Positions 33,691-46,620 of a stretch of 64,000 bases of DNA are shown one piece after another (position 1 is the stretch's first letter; each line of letters opens with the position of its first letter). Source of the stretch: Schistosoma haematobium (Eukaryota > Platyhelminthes > Trematoda > Strigeidida > Schistosomatidae). A program made the translations under genes and the position numbers. A model generated the notes under the pieces. It was not told the DNA's origin. It ran no database searches and saw only the letters and a program-made list of their open reading frames with translations. The DNA is taken from NCBI RefSeq assembly GCF_000699445.3, contig NC_067195.1:55780465-55844464 (forward strand), written 5' to 3'.

Positions 33691-35145
33691 TTCACATCCT
33701 ATATTTCTGTTATTTTTCACTATCCGATTGTTTACTCAATTCAAATTTCTATAAATTTTTGTGACTATTATTTAAAAGTTTGTTTATTCGAGTATGACCT
33801 AATTTTTATGTTGAACTGCTGATCAGAACTTTGTTATTCACTACTAGTACACCTATCTTCGTACTATCAATTTGTCCCTTTTATTCATTATTTATTATCA
33901 TGGAGTCTGTTATTTTGACCAGTGATTCACTAATTGACCTGACCGTAATAATATTTTCATAAACCCGTATGAATACTCAAATGTACTACAATAATCCCTG
34001 ATTATAATTTAAGTGGAAACAATATGGTTCGCTTATGTGTATCGTTCTAATTTTCTCAGTGAGGATCTCCAGTATTTTTGTAAGAAATACACAATCATTT
34101 TTGCAATACTGTTTAAAAAGTTGAATGCTATCGTACTCATCTATGTAACCTGAGAGTCAAGGGTTTTGGATAGAATTCGATGTTGGCATGATAAAATAAT
34201 GTAGGATTTGATAGATGATTGACTCATGAAGTAGGAATAAAAAGATCAAGTCTTCTCAGTGAAATTTTTTCATTAGGAATGACTTATAAAAGAGTCAGAA
34301 GGATAGAACGTAACACAATAAAATGAAGGGATATTATATACTTCTTGTTCGTCTGTGCCACTGTCTAACCAAGCACATTGAGAGCACATAATCGTATGAC
34401 TGATACAAATATAATCCGTCAAATGAATCTATTTGATTCATCATAAATCAGATTCGATAGAGCTAAATTGGTGTTTTGTGTAATTCTACACAAAACACCC
34501 TCGACCAAATAACAATAAAACACATTAGTCTGCAGATTATTCATGGAAGTCTAAATACATACACATGCATAAATATGCTGTATGACAATCTGCTATTTGA
34601 AGCAGTCTTGAATTATCAAATCTTTCGATAAAATATTCGCCAACAGTTTGCTAAGAAATTCACTCATTTGTCAGTTAGTAGCAGTCAATCTCTCGTACGA
34701 TTGCTGTGTTAACTGGCTCAGCATTTCCATACAATTCGTCTGACAATCGATACATAGGTCGAAATCCGGATTTCTTTATACGTGGAACTAGTCAGCATAA
34801 TGCATCTACAATTTTGAAAGAATTGACATTATTCATACTATTTAGTCCTATATTAATACTTAGTGTCATAGTGAGTGATAAAATTAAACTCAACTGTTTA
34901 CACAGCAAATGGTCTTCCCTAGAACTAATCTACCATTTAGTAGCGAGTGATTCCATTTGATCTGTTCCAATCTTAACGCAAAGCATTAGCCTCCTCAAGA
35001 CTGCAAGTAAATCTTGATAATCAGTATTGACTGACACTAGATCTAGGTCTAAACCATCCTTCCAACTGTTTACAAAAATTCAACATGTAACAACATCAAC
35101 TTAATATGTTGGTTATAATTCTGATAATCATTTTAACTATTTCAG
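33690..35145. other. Intron without recognised genes
   Basis: AT-rich intron between exons 4 and 5 of the 3' half. The only structure I see is a perfect 13-bp inverted repeat with a 4-base loop at 34470-34499 (GGTGTTTTGTGTA...). Confidence 0.7.
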
Positions 35146-35508
35146 AATACTATCAAAGAAATCAATATCAATCATTTCATTGTCGTGAAAATACCATTAA
35201 TCTATGTGGAACTACCAATGATAATTGGACAGATTCACATGTTATAAAACAATCAGATAACAAAGTGAAAATTAGGCAAAAGCAACAACAAACAACTGAT
35301 GAAAAACAAAATATCAAAGAATTATCAATTATTTATTTGCCATTAGGATGGGGTACAAGAGAATGTTGTTTATTATTATCAAATGAAAAAATTGGTGAAT
35401 TTGTTATCCTGTTAAAAGGTATTGCTCAATTACCACAACCAAGTTTATTACCATATACTGAACAAAAAGAAAGGGGTTACCGTATTAAATCTGCTGTTGC
35501 AGCTGCTT
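35146..35508 (+). CDS. CFAP47: CFAP47 3' half, exon 5
   Basis: 121 codons. The Gln/Lys-rich N-terminal part is probably a loop; the domain part is LSIIYLPLGWGTRECCLLLS, NEKIGEFVILLKGIAQLPQP and SLLPYTEQK. It matches the ---CVI-LSNKKIGE--Y---G---LP-PS-LP region. Phase 1 at both ends. Confidence 0.87.
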
Positions 35509-36488
35509 GTAAGTACATTACATTAAATAGTAATGAAAATTACATTGTGTGAAATAATATTTATTAGAATAATTATTTATCAGAAATTTTATTACAATTC
35601 CCTGTAGTCAAGAAACTTAACTTTTTGACCATGAAATTTCACTTTTATAGTCCAATACATGTAGTTTAATCTTCTCAATAATATTGCTCAAGAATTAAGC
35701 CTAACAATCAGGTGTTAATTGCTTTGAGAGTGGGTGAGTGAGTGATCTAATTACTAGCTTCCTTGCAATACACAAACCTGTTATGAATGAAAACTAACTA
35801 TCAGTGGAATTGTGATTTTAAATTCTTTGCATTTAACCATGTTACTGTCTTCTTAATATTGCTATGTTTAAAGGCATTACGAGGTCACCTTAATCTGAGA
35901 ACGGAACGAAAACTCAGTGACAGTGATCAGATAAACTATTTCGATGCGTTTCAGCCCCGCTAACTAGAAAGAGAAGTCCAGATTCAGAAGTGGGAAGATT
36001 TATCCTACAAGCATTCAGAAGCACGAACAACAACAATAAGCACAACTCAAGCGTATATCTAGGGTTTAAGAATGTCTTTGAGAAGCGTTACAGGATTGCA
36101 TATCAAAAGGAACAACGAACCAATGACATTTAAGGTCCTACCATGTGGTAAATATGATATGAAGATGAAAATGGGCGCTTTTGGCGCAAAAACAAGAATT
36201 TCAGTTTTTTAAAATAAAATTACAAAAATAAGACATTTACTAAGTAAGTTCTAGGGATCTAGCATCCTCAATAGGTATGATAATGAAAAGTTTAGCAACT
36301 TGAATCAATTCCTATTTTCTCCTATGTTCAGTGTTGTTGATAACCAGTGACTGACTGAGTTATTAAAGAAATTTACCCCACTTCTCGACCTTACATTAGT
36401 TTCATTGAAGGAAAAATAGTTTATTTTTAGTAGTACGTTGAAATAATACTAATAATCTATCAAACTGTTTCATACTTTTGTTTTAAAG

Positions 36489-36757
36489 CTTTTGGACGAT
36501 CAGGTGATCCAAATGTTATATATTTCCGATGTCCAATAAACTGTGAAATAAAAGAAACATTATGGTTACCAGTAAAAAATGATTTACGTCGGACAGCACT
36601 GTTAAATGCTATTCATATTCGACTTGCACCATCAGAATTAAAGCGTCGTCAACTAGCAAATACACTTGAATCAGATGAATTACTTGAGTTGGCTAATAAG
36701 AGATTAATATTACATAATTTTGATCAAAATTCATCGGAGAAAAAGTTAAAACTTCAG
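36489..36757 (+). CDS. CFAP47: CFAP47 3' half, exon 6
   Basis: 90 codons: VIYFRCPINCEIKETLWLPV, KNDLRRTALLNAIHIRLAPS, ELKRRQLANTLESDELLELA. Corresponds to the YLKCKP------L-LP--N--RE-AL-------S--E--RR---GTLES region. An SINE follows within 100 bp in the next intron. Confidence 0.86.
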
Positions 36758-36835
36758 GTATTTTCTACAACAGTTTTCAAAATATTTTTTAGTATCAGGA
36801 GACTTGTGGGCATTGTAGTAATTTCAATAGTTGAG

Positions 36836-36985
36836 ATCATGAGTCGAGCTCGAGACTAATAAGTCCTGGGTTCGAACCCCGGGAGGCGGGGTCGTGAATG
36901 CGCACTGCTGAAGAATTCCACAGTAGGAGGAAACAGCTTTCCAGTGCTTCCACGTTTTCTAGGTGGTCTAGCTTCAATCGACTCA
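36836..36985 (+). mobile_element. tRNA-like SINE fragment with near-intact hammerhead
   Basis: B box GGGTTCGAACCCC, then ribozyme at 36902-36947: stem I GCACTG/CAGTGC intact, core CTGAAGA, GAAA, cleavage base C. Stem II and stem III each carry mismatches. The tail is the common GGTGGTCTAGCTTCAATCGA. Confidence 0.78.
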
Positions 36986-37017
36986 TGATCTCAACTATCG
37001 TGACTACATCTCAGTAC

Positions 37018-37345
37018 TACAGAAGGTCGGTCGCGGCCCAGATGGCTCAGTGGTAACGTCTCTGTGAAGCTAGGTGACACGGGATCGAATCCTTCGGGGA
37101 GCACCAGTTCCCTCAAGATTACAGGTACACCTTGCTGATTAGTGTAAAGTAGCACGAAACCCGGGTCCAGGGTTTCCTGTCGACTACCTCCAACCACTAT
37201 CTAATCTCAACATAGTGCGCGCAGTGTCGAGTCACCTAGACAAGTGGCCACATTGCAACTTGGTCGATAGCATTCGATCTGCACTTTTAAGGACTTGACA
37301 CACATGACACTGATCACCACCCAGTGATCAATCAATTGTGGAAAT
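37018..37345 (+). mobile_element. Second tRNA-like SINE family, full copy
   Basis: A box GGCTCAGTGGTAACG, B box GGGATCGAATCC, a ribozyme-like segment at 37129-37173, then a distinct roughly 150-bp 3' body (ACCTCCAACCACTATCTAAT ... CACCCAGTGATCAATCA). The tail differs from the abundant SINE, so this is a separate family sharing the tRNA-plus-hammerhead plan. Confidence 0.75.
37129..37173 (+). ncRNA. Hammerhead-like motif in second SINE family
   Basis: Stem I ACCTTG/CAGGGT, core CTGATTA (the catalytic G8 is T), stem II GTG/CAC extended by T-G, GAAA, loopless stem III ACCC/GGGT, cleavage base C. The fold is complete but the G8 change should abolish cleavage in this copy. Confidence 0.6.
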
Positions 37346-38221
37346 AGAATATATTTGAACACAAAATTACAGAATTTCTTAGTAAAAATCATACAGTAAA
37401 TACTTAATATGCAAAATGTCAATCAATTGTCTTAGACTTGACTGTTCCTTCACTTTCATGCCGATTGCTTTCTGTTCCCGTTCTTTTCTTCTCGATCTGC
37501 TCTAACTTCTGCTGCTGGATAATCTATTCATAACTAGCGTTAGATACTACTTATGCCGATATAAGTAGCACATACACCACAATACTCGGTTTATCTATGA
37601 TTAATTTAAGATGAAAAACTTAGTAATATAAGTTTTAATCATATTCAGTGTTCACTTAAATGTTCTGTAATATATAAAGTTATATGAACTAGGTAAAAAA
37701 AGATTAATGAAGTAAATTCTGGGTAAATCGGTTTGATTTATATATACCTCTCGTATCGCATCAAATTCTAAATGTTTATTCTTTCTCATTATCATTACTA
37801 ATGTATCCTTTAGACTTTTTTTTGCTTTTCATTCTCTTGTCATAGTAATGTAACATGGAAGCTTGGAATAACATGCAATTTCTCTATACTCTCTATTGAT
37901 TATAATTGACAATTTTCCAACCATTAGTGATTAGTGTTTCGTAATACCATAAACAAACTGTAATTGACAGTTTAATTTTCTTTGTCGTGATAAAGCAAAT
38001 TCATTTTATTTGACTTGAATCATTTTCAGAATAATTGTTACTACTTTATACCTGTTATGCAACGGATAGTTTTTTTTTTCAGAGTCGTTAGTACTTATGA
38101 GTAATATGTATAAATATAATGCCCATTTTGTATTTCATTTAATTTCAATAATAAATATGTTTTCATTTAACTCTCACTTATATCAGGTTTTCCCCTTATT
38201 TTGTTTTTTAAATATTCTTAG

Positions 38222-38324
38222 AAAAGATTACATATATCTCGATATCTGATATATAGTGTAGAAATTGATTCAAATATGATCAAAGTCCCACCCAAAATAC
38301 ATGTGCCAATATCTGTGGATTTAG
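38222..38324 (+). CDS. CFAP47: CFAP47 3' half, exon 7
   Basis: 34 codons: KRLHISRYLIYSVEIDSNMI, KVPPKIHVPISVDL. Short, with acceptor ATTCTTAG and donor TTAG|GTAAGA. Equivalent to the Y-VEVS-P--F--PE-I-VP segment. Confidence 0.78.
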
Positions 38325-39499
38325 GTAAGAAAGTGTATTAATAATAATGAAATATTCTTATTTGACTGGTAATATTCATGATGTAAATTTCATTTTGTTG
38401 TTGTTTAAAATTGAACTGGTTTGAACAGTTTGAATCTACTATCGTTTTCTAAATAAAATTACTCTGTTTGGTGAGACTATAATTTATGGACAACCTTTGA
38501 GCAACGCTAGAATGACCTTGAGAGTGTCCAATTAATAAACAGGACTAAATGAGGATTATGAACTTGTGTGAGGAATTGAAATTATGATTTATAGTTGATG
38601 ATTAAGGTTAGAAATTAGATTTAGGGTTTTCATCATGAACTGACATCAGCTATAATGTCAAAACTCTATTTATCCAAATGGATGAGTGAATTTCGCGCCG
38701 AAATCCGAGACCTGTTATCTTATACTTGATTGGTTTGTGCATAAGTTATAGTTTTGCCTATACCATACAATACTTCTCATTTAAATACTTTGTTCGTCAT
38801 ATGGAAACCTTGTTTTATGTAAGCTTAGATATTTACCATAAACTTTGAAAATGTACCTTGTTTAATTTGCTATTGATTGATTTCTATTCTATTTCAAATT
38901 ACATCCTAATACACTTGCTTACATGCTGCATACAAATTTGCTTGTAACCATACAAATATTCTCATCTGATCTTGAATATACTCTAACCAAATTTGTATCA
39001 TCGGTATCTAAGTCATCAGATACTTTCAATAATTAGTAGGATTGCACATCAAAAGAATCAAACTTTCAGAAAAAAAACCGTCCTCCTTTACAACGTAAAT
39101 GGAATTAAGATTGAGGGTTGTCTCAACATACTGAAAATAGTAAATAGACTGCTAAAAATAAGAAAGCAATGAACAGTTGTTTCGCTTTGAGTTTGTATAC
39201 TCCAGTAGTGTTTCTCTACAACCGTAAAAATGGATTCGGACTCGTGATCTAAGTGTTTTACAGAGAACACAGTACTTCCTAACTATTGAGTCGAAGTACA
39301 ATGTTTCGCATATTCAACTGAATAAAGTTATTAAGCAAGATTATGCGAAACTCACTCGAGATCACCTATTACTTGGTTCAGTTCACACATCATAATCTCT
39401 TAGCAGGACTTTGAAAATACATATGGAATCAGATCACTAGTAAACAAGTGATTATTATTAGTTCAAGTAGTTTTTGGAAGATATTTTCTAGCGAGCACC

Positions 39500-39840
39500 C
39501 GTGACCAGTGAAGTTTAACCGTGTCAGGTGTAGGGCAGTTGGCCACCGAAGACAATGGTGAATGATCGCGCAATATTGTGCATTGATCAAAGTTAGACAT
39601 TAATACTGTCAAATGCATACTCAGTAGTTTACAAGTTGAGCATTTTCACACGAAACTGAAGGTCCTTGGTTTGATTCCTATGTTCTGAGTTGTGGTTGCA
39701 CACTGAATAGGAGTATGGTGCTTAGATGAATTGGCCGTCCAATACTTCCATGTTTTGAATGGTGGTCTAGCATTGATCGGTTCATGATTTTAGGGAAACT
39801 AAACAATCTCCACAACCCTATACTGATATTTCTTCATAAT
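39500..39840 (+). mobile_element. Degenerate tRNA-like SINE
   Basis: Body (GACAATGGTGAATGATCGCG), weak tRNA-like boxes, ribozyme region no longer recognisable (CACACTGAATAGGAGTATGG), and tail GAATGGTGGTCTAGCATTGA. Confidence 0.65.
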
Positions 39841-40598
39841 CGAGAGATAATTTCCATCACATCATCATATGTTTCCGCAAATCGAGTTATCTGGGATATC
39901 AATACTCAGTATCTCACACAGTTTATATAAGGTAATAAGATTATTTTCAACTCAACATTTGTAGTTTTGTTTAAAAGTTGTCTAGTGAAAATACTTAAGT
40001 TTGTTGAAACTTTAGCCAGACGAAAGCTCACGTCCTCAAAAATAATTTGTACTTTTATTAAACCTATGTTTACTTATGTTATAGATTGTCTATTTTCATT
40101 TTTGTTACCCGTCCAATAATTTTAACAATTAAATGTGCTATTAGGCTGTTCTAAATGTATTGTCCTCATTCATATCCTATCGTTTGATAAACTATATCGT
40201 CTCCTTGCATTATCTAAATTTATCAGAGGGACTATTTATTCGTAAATAGAATTTAACTAATCTAGTTATCCATCTGATAATTAGACATTTAATAAGCTTG
40301 AGACTTCTGTTAATTATCAGTATTTTGAGGGGATTTCAGGCCTATCTTTCCTCAATATACTTTCGGTACTACAAGGTATTTTTCTAACACTCGTCTGTAA
40401 AATTAAACCGAAAACATCATTTTACCAAGAAAAAAATGAATATTACACTATAAATGTACAATTGTTGTTAAAGCAGAATAAACATGGCGATATTTAAATT
40501 GGGGATGAAATTCGGTTGTTTTTCAGTCCTACATTTGTTAAAATGAAACAACAGTTTAAGAAACACTAAAATTAATGATCTCTTATTTCTACTTACAG

Positions 40599-40945
40599 AT
40601 TCCGATGAAACATTTCCTCTTCCTCTCAAAATCTTTGCTGATAAACCCGGTTTAACTTCAGCTAAACTGGTAATTCAAGGTCCAGATGATATACGACTCT
40701 ATCGTATTGAATGTGTAGCTTTACCTGGTAATGAAAAAATGGTTTTAACTTTCACATCACCACTAAATCATCCAATTACTCAACCAATACCGATTGTCAA
40801 TAAAACAGCATATGATTGGGAACTATCTTCACAGTTTATTGGTGATCCAATATGGTTTACTGGGCCATCCATCATAAATGTCCCATCGAATACAACAGTT
40901 CAATATTCTATAACATATTTACCTAGAAGAGAAGCCGAAAGTCAA
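40599..40945 (+). CDS. CFAP47: CFAP47 3' half, exon 8 (GC donor)
   Basis: 116 codons: TFPLPLKIFADKPGLTSAKL, VIQGPDDIRLYRIECVALPG, FTSPLNHPITQPIPIVNKTA, YDWELSSQFIGDPIWFTGPS, QYSITYLPRREAESQ. Two MSP strands sets, matching PLPLQF-----G-YPCKI-L---DD-R-Y-VE and NIPI-N-T---W-F-----G--F-GP. The only frame-compatible donor is GC (AGTCAA|GCAAGT). Confidence 0.86.
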
Positions 40946-42870
40946 GCAAGTTACTGCTCGTTTATACTTATCTTATAAATACACCTGACTTTACTCATAA
41001 TTTACCTAATACATAGCGGTTTGAAATAGGATTTAAATGAAAGATTTCTGTATTATGTTCTCAAAGACTCAATAATTAAATCCAATGAACTTTAAATTCC
41101 TAAGTCTCTTATGTCCTAAGAAATCAAAATACGAAGTAACACGGATAAATTGCATGAAAACTTTTCGTGATGAGTGGTCTTTAAATATTTTTAGACTATC
41201 AGTAATGGTCAAAGATATCAAGTGGGAATGGCTCTAATACAGATGTAAGGAATTCACTCATGGGTAGCAAACAACGAAAATTAACAGGTGGTCGTCAAAA
41301 GCCTTTCTATGAAAGTAATATCAACGCAAGTTTTCGATAAGACGAAACTGCATCAATTGATAACTTCACTTGACATCAACTCTCGGAGGAGAGCACGAAC
41401 TATGAAACCACTAGGTGTTCACCTAATTAAATCTTAAATAAATCTTCCTTTCTACTGTATCAAGCACTGAGATTGGAGTCGAATTGAAAACTGACTTTAA
41501 AACATGATTCGCTTTTGTTAAAATATTACCAATTGAAGACTGAAAGAACTTTGTGGTCAATATCGCGGTTAACGTCTGATGCCAGTTTCTAAGTCGTTTC
41601 TGCTGTAACTCGAGCACTAACTTTACTGGGTCAATCGTCAGAGAAATATTTCAAATTTATCCCAGTTTTCACTTGATATAACTGAACAAAGACACTGCTG
41701 TAGCTCAATTCAAGAGAGAAATCAAAGATGATAGACAAAGATTTATTTGACTCGAAACATGAATCACAACTATATCCGAACGCATAGATGTTTGATATAT
41801 TTTACATACATTGACCAATGGTTTGATCTGAACAAATCAAAATAGGTAGCTCTAGGGATTAATTAGTCAGTAATTTAACGTATGAACACAATTTGCAGTG
41901 TCAATAAAATGAACTGCTATAACCAATAAGTATAACCAATTTACTGAGTTACTTATTTACTCTTTCCTAATGATGTCTGGAATAACATTGTTCCTTATAA
42001 AGCTCACTATCTTCATTTTAGTCAGGCAAAAACCAAGACATTATTAACACTTATCCTTAAAACGTCCCCATCATATTGTCTTCTTTGCTTTCACGATGAG
42101 AACTTATACAAATAGAATTAAGCAGAACTAAAAGCTACATTCATTAAACTGCTTGCTTTATTCTATGCTATCTATTGTGTAAGATGCTATTTTTAACTAA
42201 TGTCTGGCTTAAGTGTAAACATTAACCACCAGATACTTACCTACAGGTTTTTGTTTCAATTACCTACACATTTTGGTTTGTTTAACTCAGTAAAGGTAGA
42301 TTAGGTTTAAATGAAGGCACTGAAATAGAATACAATAATATATGTAAATAAGTGAGTTTACCAAAGAAAGCTAACCTGGATTATGCAATCAATAATTTCT
42401 TTTGAAGTCGATAGACGACCTCTTCAAAGAATGCAAAATATCCTCAAAGCCAATGAACTTATAAATGTTGATTTACTTGCCAATAACTAGCTTCTACATA
42501 CATTCCCAACACTATATTGAGAAGCCATTATCTGTGAAAAAACCAAGTATGGAATATGAAAATAACTTATAGACAACACTAGGTAAAGATCATGCTACGG
42601 TGAAAGTTGAATGAAACTTAAACTGTAGACCTCTAAGTTCTAACAGGTTAGTCCTACAGTGGAATACTTTCTCCAAGGCTAGAAGATTTCGAATTTCTTT
42701 CGTCTTGTTTAGTAATTCATATCGATGATGGGTCCTTAAACTAAAACCAAATAATTTTGGTTTCCAATGGTCCTCCAACTTTCATAGAAAAACTGTCTTT
42801 GAACAGTAAGTATTCTTCATAAAATCATTCTGCTTTGTAGTAAACATTTCATTTTTCATCCTATTAACAG
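40946..42870. other. GC-AG intron, no recognised content
   Basis: Begins GCAAGT and ends TTAACAG. No repeats or coding segments recognised in 1.9 kb. Confidence 0.7.
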
Positions 42871-43265
42871 ACTAGACTTGTTCTTCGAAATATAACTGAT
42901 GGAAGTCAATTAGAATATCACTTAAATGGGATTGTATTGAAACCACTATCACTTGGAAAAATTAATCTCGAATTTACAATTAATACTTGTGATATAAATG
43001 ATGAAATATGCAAAGTTTCGAAACAATCACATTTACAAACTTTCACGCTTAAAGTTCCCAACTCAACTTCAATAATGCAGTGTTTCCGACTGCAAACAAA
43101 TTTACCTAAGGGTCTTATTGAATGGATACCAAACAATCAGAAATATATTAATCGTATTGAAGTTATGTCTGGTCGCACCGATGAATGTAAATTTCAAGTT
43201 TCTGTGTCAAGACGAGGATCTTTTCGCGGTGTTATAGTGTTTGTTGCAGATACTCCGAGGAATAA
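42871..43265 (+). CDS. CFAP47: CFAP47 3' half, exon 9
   Basis: 131 codons: TRLVLRNITDGSQLEYHLNG, IVLKPLSLGKINLEFTINTC, HLQTFTLKVPNSTSIMQCFR, TNLPKGLIEWIPN, SVSRRGSFRGVIVFVADTPR. Fits the G-L-L-N--DG-EH-F---G and LP-------V-P----Y---V-P-RRG---G-I-F units. Phase 0 in, phase 2 out. Confidence 0.85.
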
Positions 43266-44025
43266 GTAAGTTCCAAGGCTTTAATGAAAACAAGCCATTT
43301 TGAATAACTCATTGGAATAAGAAATCCTACAAATACCATTTAAATATTTTCGTTCAATTCTCAATTAATTGCTGTGTAAAACAATCGATAAAAAACTCTG
43401 AATATAGGTTTCTTGCCACTTGTACCCTTCAGTAACATATGTCCGAAATCTTGAAAGGACTGATACTCCCTGTTAATTAAAAAACTCATATCACCTAGTA
43501 TCACAGATGCGATGCATACTAATTAACACGATATCTAAATCCATGAATCCCTGCAAAATTATTTCAAACTAGCTAAAATTTAATAAGATGTACAGCAACT
43601 AAGGGAGCTTCGTTTACTATTTGTCATTCCTGAGATTTTGAGTTCCAAAATTATTTTATATTCTTCTAATCTACGAACCTACATTCTTTTGTCTAATCAC
43701 ATTTTATATGTTTTCTGCCACTACTGATGCTGTTACTACTTATACTACTCTGGGATTTATCTTGATGATTTTATTTCGGTGTGATAATTTAGAGTAGAAA
43801 CTTGAACCGACGCACATACTTAACACATTCTTCTTAACTTAGGAATGACTGATTGTAGTGTCAAGTTATTCAGTGCAGAGACCATATTACAATTCGATCT
43901 ATAGGATTAGATCAACTCTAAAACCTAAGGTGTATCACAGTGGTTACTGATAACAGATGATTAATTAGTTTGTAAATTATTTCCTTCCTTCTTATTATTA
44001 TGTTATTCTACTTTGGTTTACTCAG

Positions 44026-44171
44026 TTCGGATAGTGATGATGAAAATGATGAAGAAATGTCACCAAAGGTTAATCAAACTAGTGAAGCATCAAAAACAAT
44101 AAGTGAATTGGATGAAAATTCGAATCCAGTTTATCGACTTTGGTATGAAGTAGAAATTAATATTAAACCAG
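44026..44171 (+). CDS. CFAP47: CFAP47 3' half, exon 10
   Basis: About 49 codons. Acidic linker SDSDDENDEEMSPKVNQTSE, then NPVYRLWYEVEINIKPG. The acidic spacer before a R-WY-LEI---PGPP strand is conserved in position. The intron that follows carries the solo LTR at 44241-44755. Confidence 0.85.
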
Positions 44172-44240
44172 GTAATTGATTATTTTTATGATGAGTTAAC
44201 GAATAAATTAGAAACTCGCTTTAAATATTTACATACCTTG

Positions 44241-44755
44241 TGTTATAACTTGTGAACCTGTGTGCCCTGTATGTTGGATGACGCAACAATACCGCCAATT
44301 AGAGAGCAGCGAATTATCGATTGAACCAGTGACACATAAACACGTGTGATCAGCCTAGAGTCCTGATTGGCCTTGCTTCCTTGTCTATCCCAACCAGTTG
44401 AGTCCAGAACACCAATCTCAGCCTCTGCAGTATGAATCATTTATTTCAAACATACGGGGCTTATATACCAATCAAACAGACCACAACGTACCATAAAATA
44501 GAAAATAACATATGTACAATATTTGACCCAAAATGGCTGTGAATAAGGGAGATAGTAATTAATAGACAGGCCATAACTCAAGAATGGTAAATCGTATAGT
44601 AATAGTCTATGTGTCAAATTAAAGCTTATAATAAGAGGGACATGAATATGGACAGTTTAGTTACATAACAATTATACGATAAAAATATACTCATAGTATT
44701 GGTCCATAAACGGATCCCAAAAGTTACCATTCATTATTCTTATCGGGATATAACA
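44241..44755 (-). mobile_element. Solo LTR, copy 2 (515 bp)
   Basis: On the minus strand it starts TGTTATATCC and ends GTTATAACA, flanked by the 5-bp duplication CCTTG (44236-44240 and 44756-44760). Contains a TATATAAG promoter-like box, an AATAAATGATTC signal and GGTGTTCTGGACTCAACTGG, shared with the LTR at 8943-9452. No internal retrotransposon region remains. Antisense to CFAP47. Confidence 0.88.
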
Positions 44756-44760
44756 CCTTG

Positions 44761-46110
44761 ATTGGTAATAAATCAGATACTTTTGTATTATTTGAAGTTA
44801 ATTTTTAACACAATGACAAAGAAATGTAGTTTGTTGTAGAGATGAAAATATAGACCATTATAATTCGATTAGATGATTTATAGATCAACTGCTCATCATA
44901 TGAATATGAATCTCCAAGTTTGATCTTGTACAAGTTTATAACTCCCTAATACAAAGTGAAACAGTTCTTCAGTCTTATTGTTAATGAAGCCCTATCTGCT
45001 ATCGACTCATAAAGAAAATCACCTTCACATTCTCTTTCTGTTTAAAGTTGTATCTGAATCAGACTAAAAATTTAAAAAAAAGTTTCTCAATAAGGATCAA
45101 CCCAAGTTAAAAATATTATTGAAAACCAAGATCATTGAATGCTATTTGGCTATGATAATGATTATAAAAAACATCACAATATATTTAGTTAACATTTATG
45201 TCTAACAGCCAGTGATTTCAAAAAAAAATCATAAAGTAAACGGTTAATGTAACATGTTAAACATGTTGAAGTCATCAGTGTTAACAGATATTTCAGTGTG
45301 CTATAAAGACGATCTGAAAAGAACATAAAACATAAACCATTCATAATTCAGCTGAAGTTGTAATAACCTCTGATCTCCACTGAAATAAGCCTATCAAATT
45401 AAATTTTCTACTCATTTTCTTTCATACTTTTCCTCTGATATGTTTATCCTTCCGGAGAAATTGATCTTTTCAACAGAATTATCACTAATAGATTAACAGA
45501 GTTTTTATAATAATGTATTAATAAAAGGACTACAGAAACTCATTTTGCTTAAGATAGCTTACATCTCTAACATATTCAAACCGGATAATTATTTAAAACT
45601 AGGGAACATTCAGTAACATTCTCATCCTCAGTAGTTCTCATCCACAATTACACCAGTGATTAAACTTAAAACCTTCATGCTTTACAATAAGTATTATCAA
45701 ATTTTAAAATTAGCACATTATTTTCATATTCTTTTTTAATGTGGTTACGTTCTCTTCAGTTAATCATAATTAATAATATTTACATATAAGCATTACTAAT
45801 GAATGGTATAATACTTTCATAAGAATAAAACTGGTCTGAAGTTAGTGTAAACTACTATCAACCTAATGTATCAAATATTACAAGAATTACTGATAGTCTA
45901 ATAACAAAATACGAAAATAACTTATTATTGGTGACTAATCAGAAAATGAACGTATTATACATTGCACAACAGTATAAATTATCCTGTATAACTTGATTTA
46001 TGAAGTGAAGTTTTGTATATAAAATAATTTCTATCATAATGATGACATTAATTAAGTTGAAATTCATTATCACTTTTATGGCTACAAATAAGATGAGTAT
46101 GATGTAGTTT
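44761..46110. other. Intron without recognised genes
   Basis: AT-rich intron sequence between the solo LTR and the LINE fragment; nothing recognised. Confidence 0.65.
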
Positions 46111-46620
46111 CATATGAATTACCAATTAGATTGGTGTGTTGGGGATGATTGGAAGAATGTTAGGGGGCACTAAACCAAAACGTGCCACCAGTCCCTGAAT
46201 TCACTAACTTCTATTTTGAGCCATGTTGGTAGATGTAGACTACTTGGTTGGGGTCCGCGTGACTATCGTAACCATTGGTTAGAGACTCTGCGTGACGCGG
46301 CTCAGAATCGATCACAGTTGCGTCGGTGTATACACTCTCTGTCTTCCCTTAAACTTTGAGATTATAATTGCTTTATATCTTTCTTTCTACCAACTAATTC
46401 CTTATTCCTGTATTATATCCTTATATGAATTCTTTCTTTTATATGTTACCAATATTGAATTAACTACTTCTATGAATTCGGTGTTCATCATGTTTTGCTA
46501 ATGAGATATGGGAACTTGAACCGATGCATATATGTGCCTGGTCCTACGCTGTAGCTGAATGACTGAGATTGTCGTGAAACTAGAATGATTAGTGGATACA
46601 TTTTTCTATATAGTAAAAAC
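46110..46620 (+). pseudogene. Decayed non-LTR retrotransposon 3' end
   Basis: Frames broken by indels read GMIGRMLGGTKPKRAT, then the equivalent of GRCRLLGWGPRDYRNHWLE and QNRSQLRRCIHSLSSL, followed by a 3' UTR like that of 33421-33690. Same LINE family as 32630-33690. Confidence 0.72.

Larger units (their letters stand above)
37346..40598. other. Introns around exon 7 of the 3' half
   Basis: AT-rich. Contains exon 7 (38222-38324) and a decayed SINE (39500-39840); otherwise nothing is recognised. Confidence 0.65.

Noticed and set aside
34706..34960. 84-codon plus-strand frame with a hydrophobic stretch
   Set aside because: No homology recognised, lies inside a CFAP47 intron, and composition is like the surrounding AT-rich DNA.
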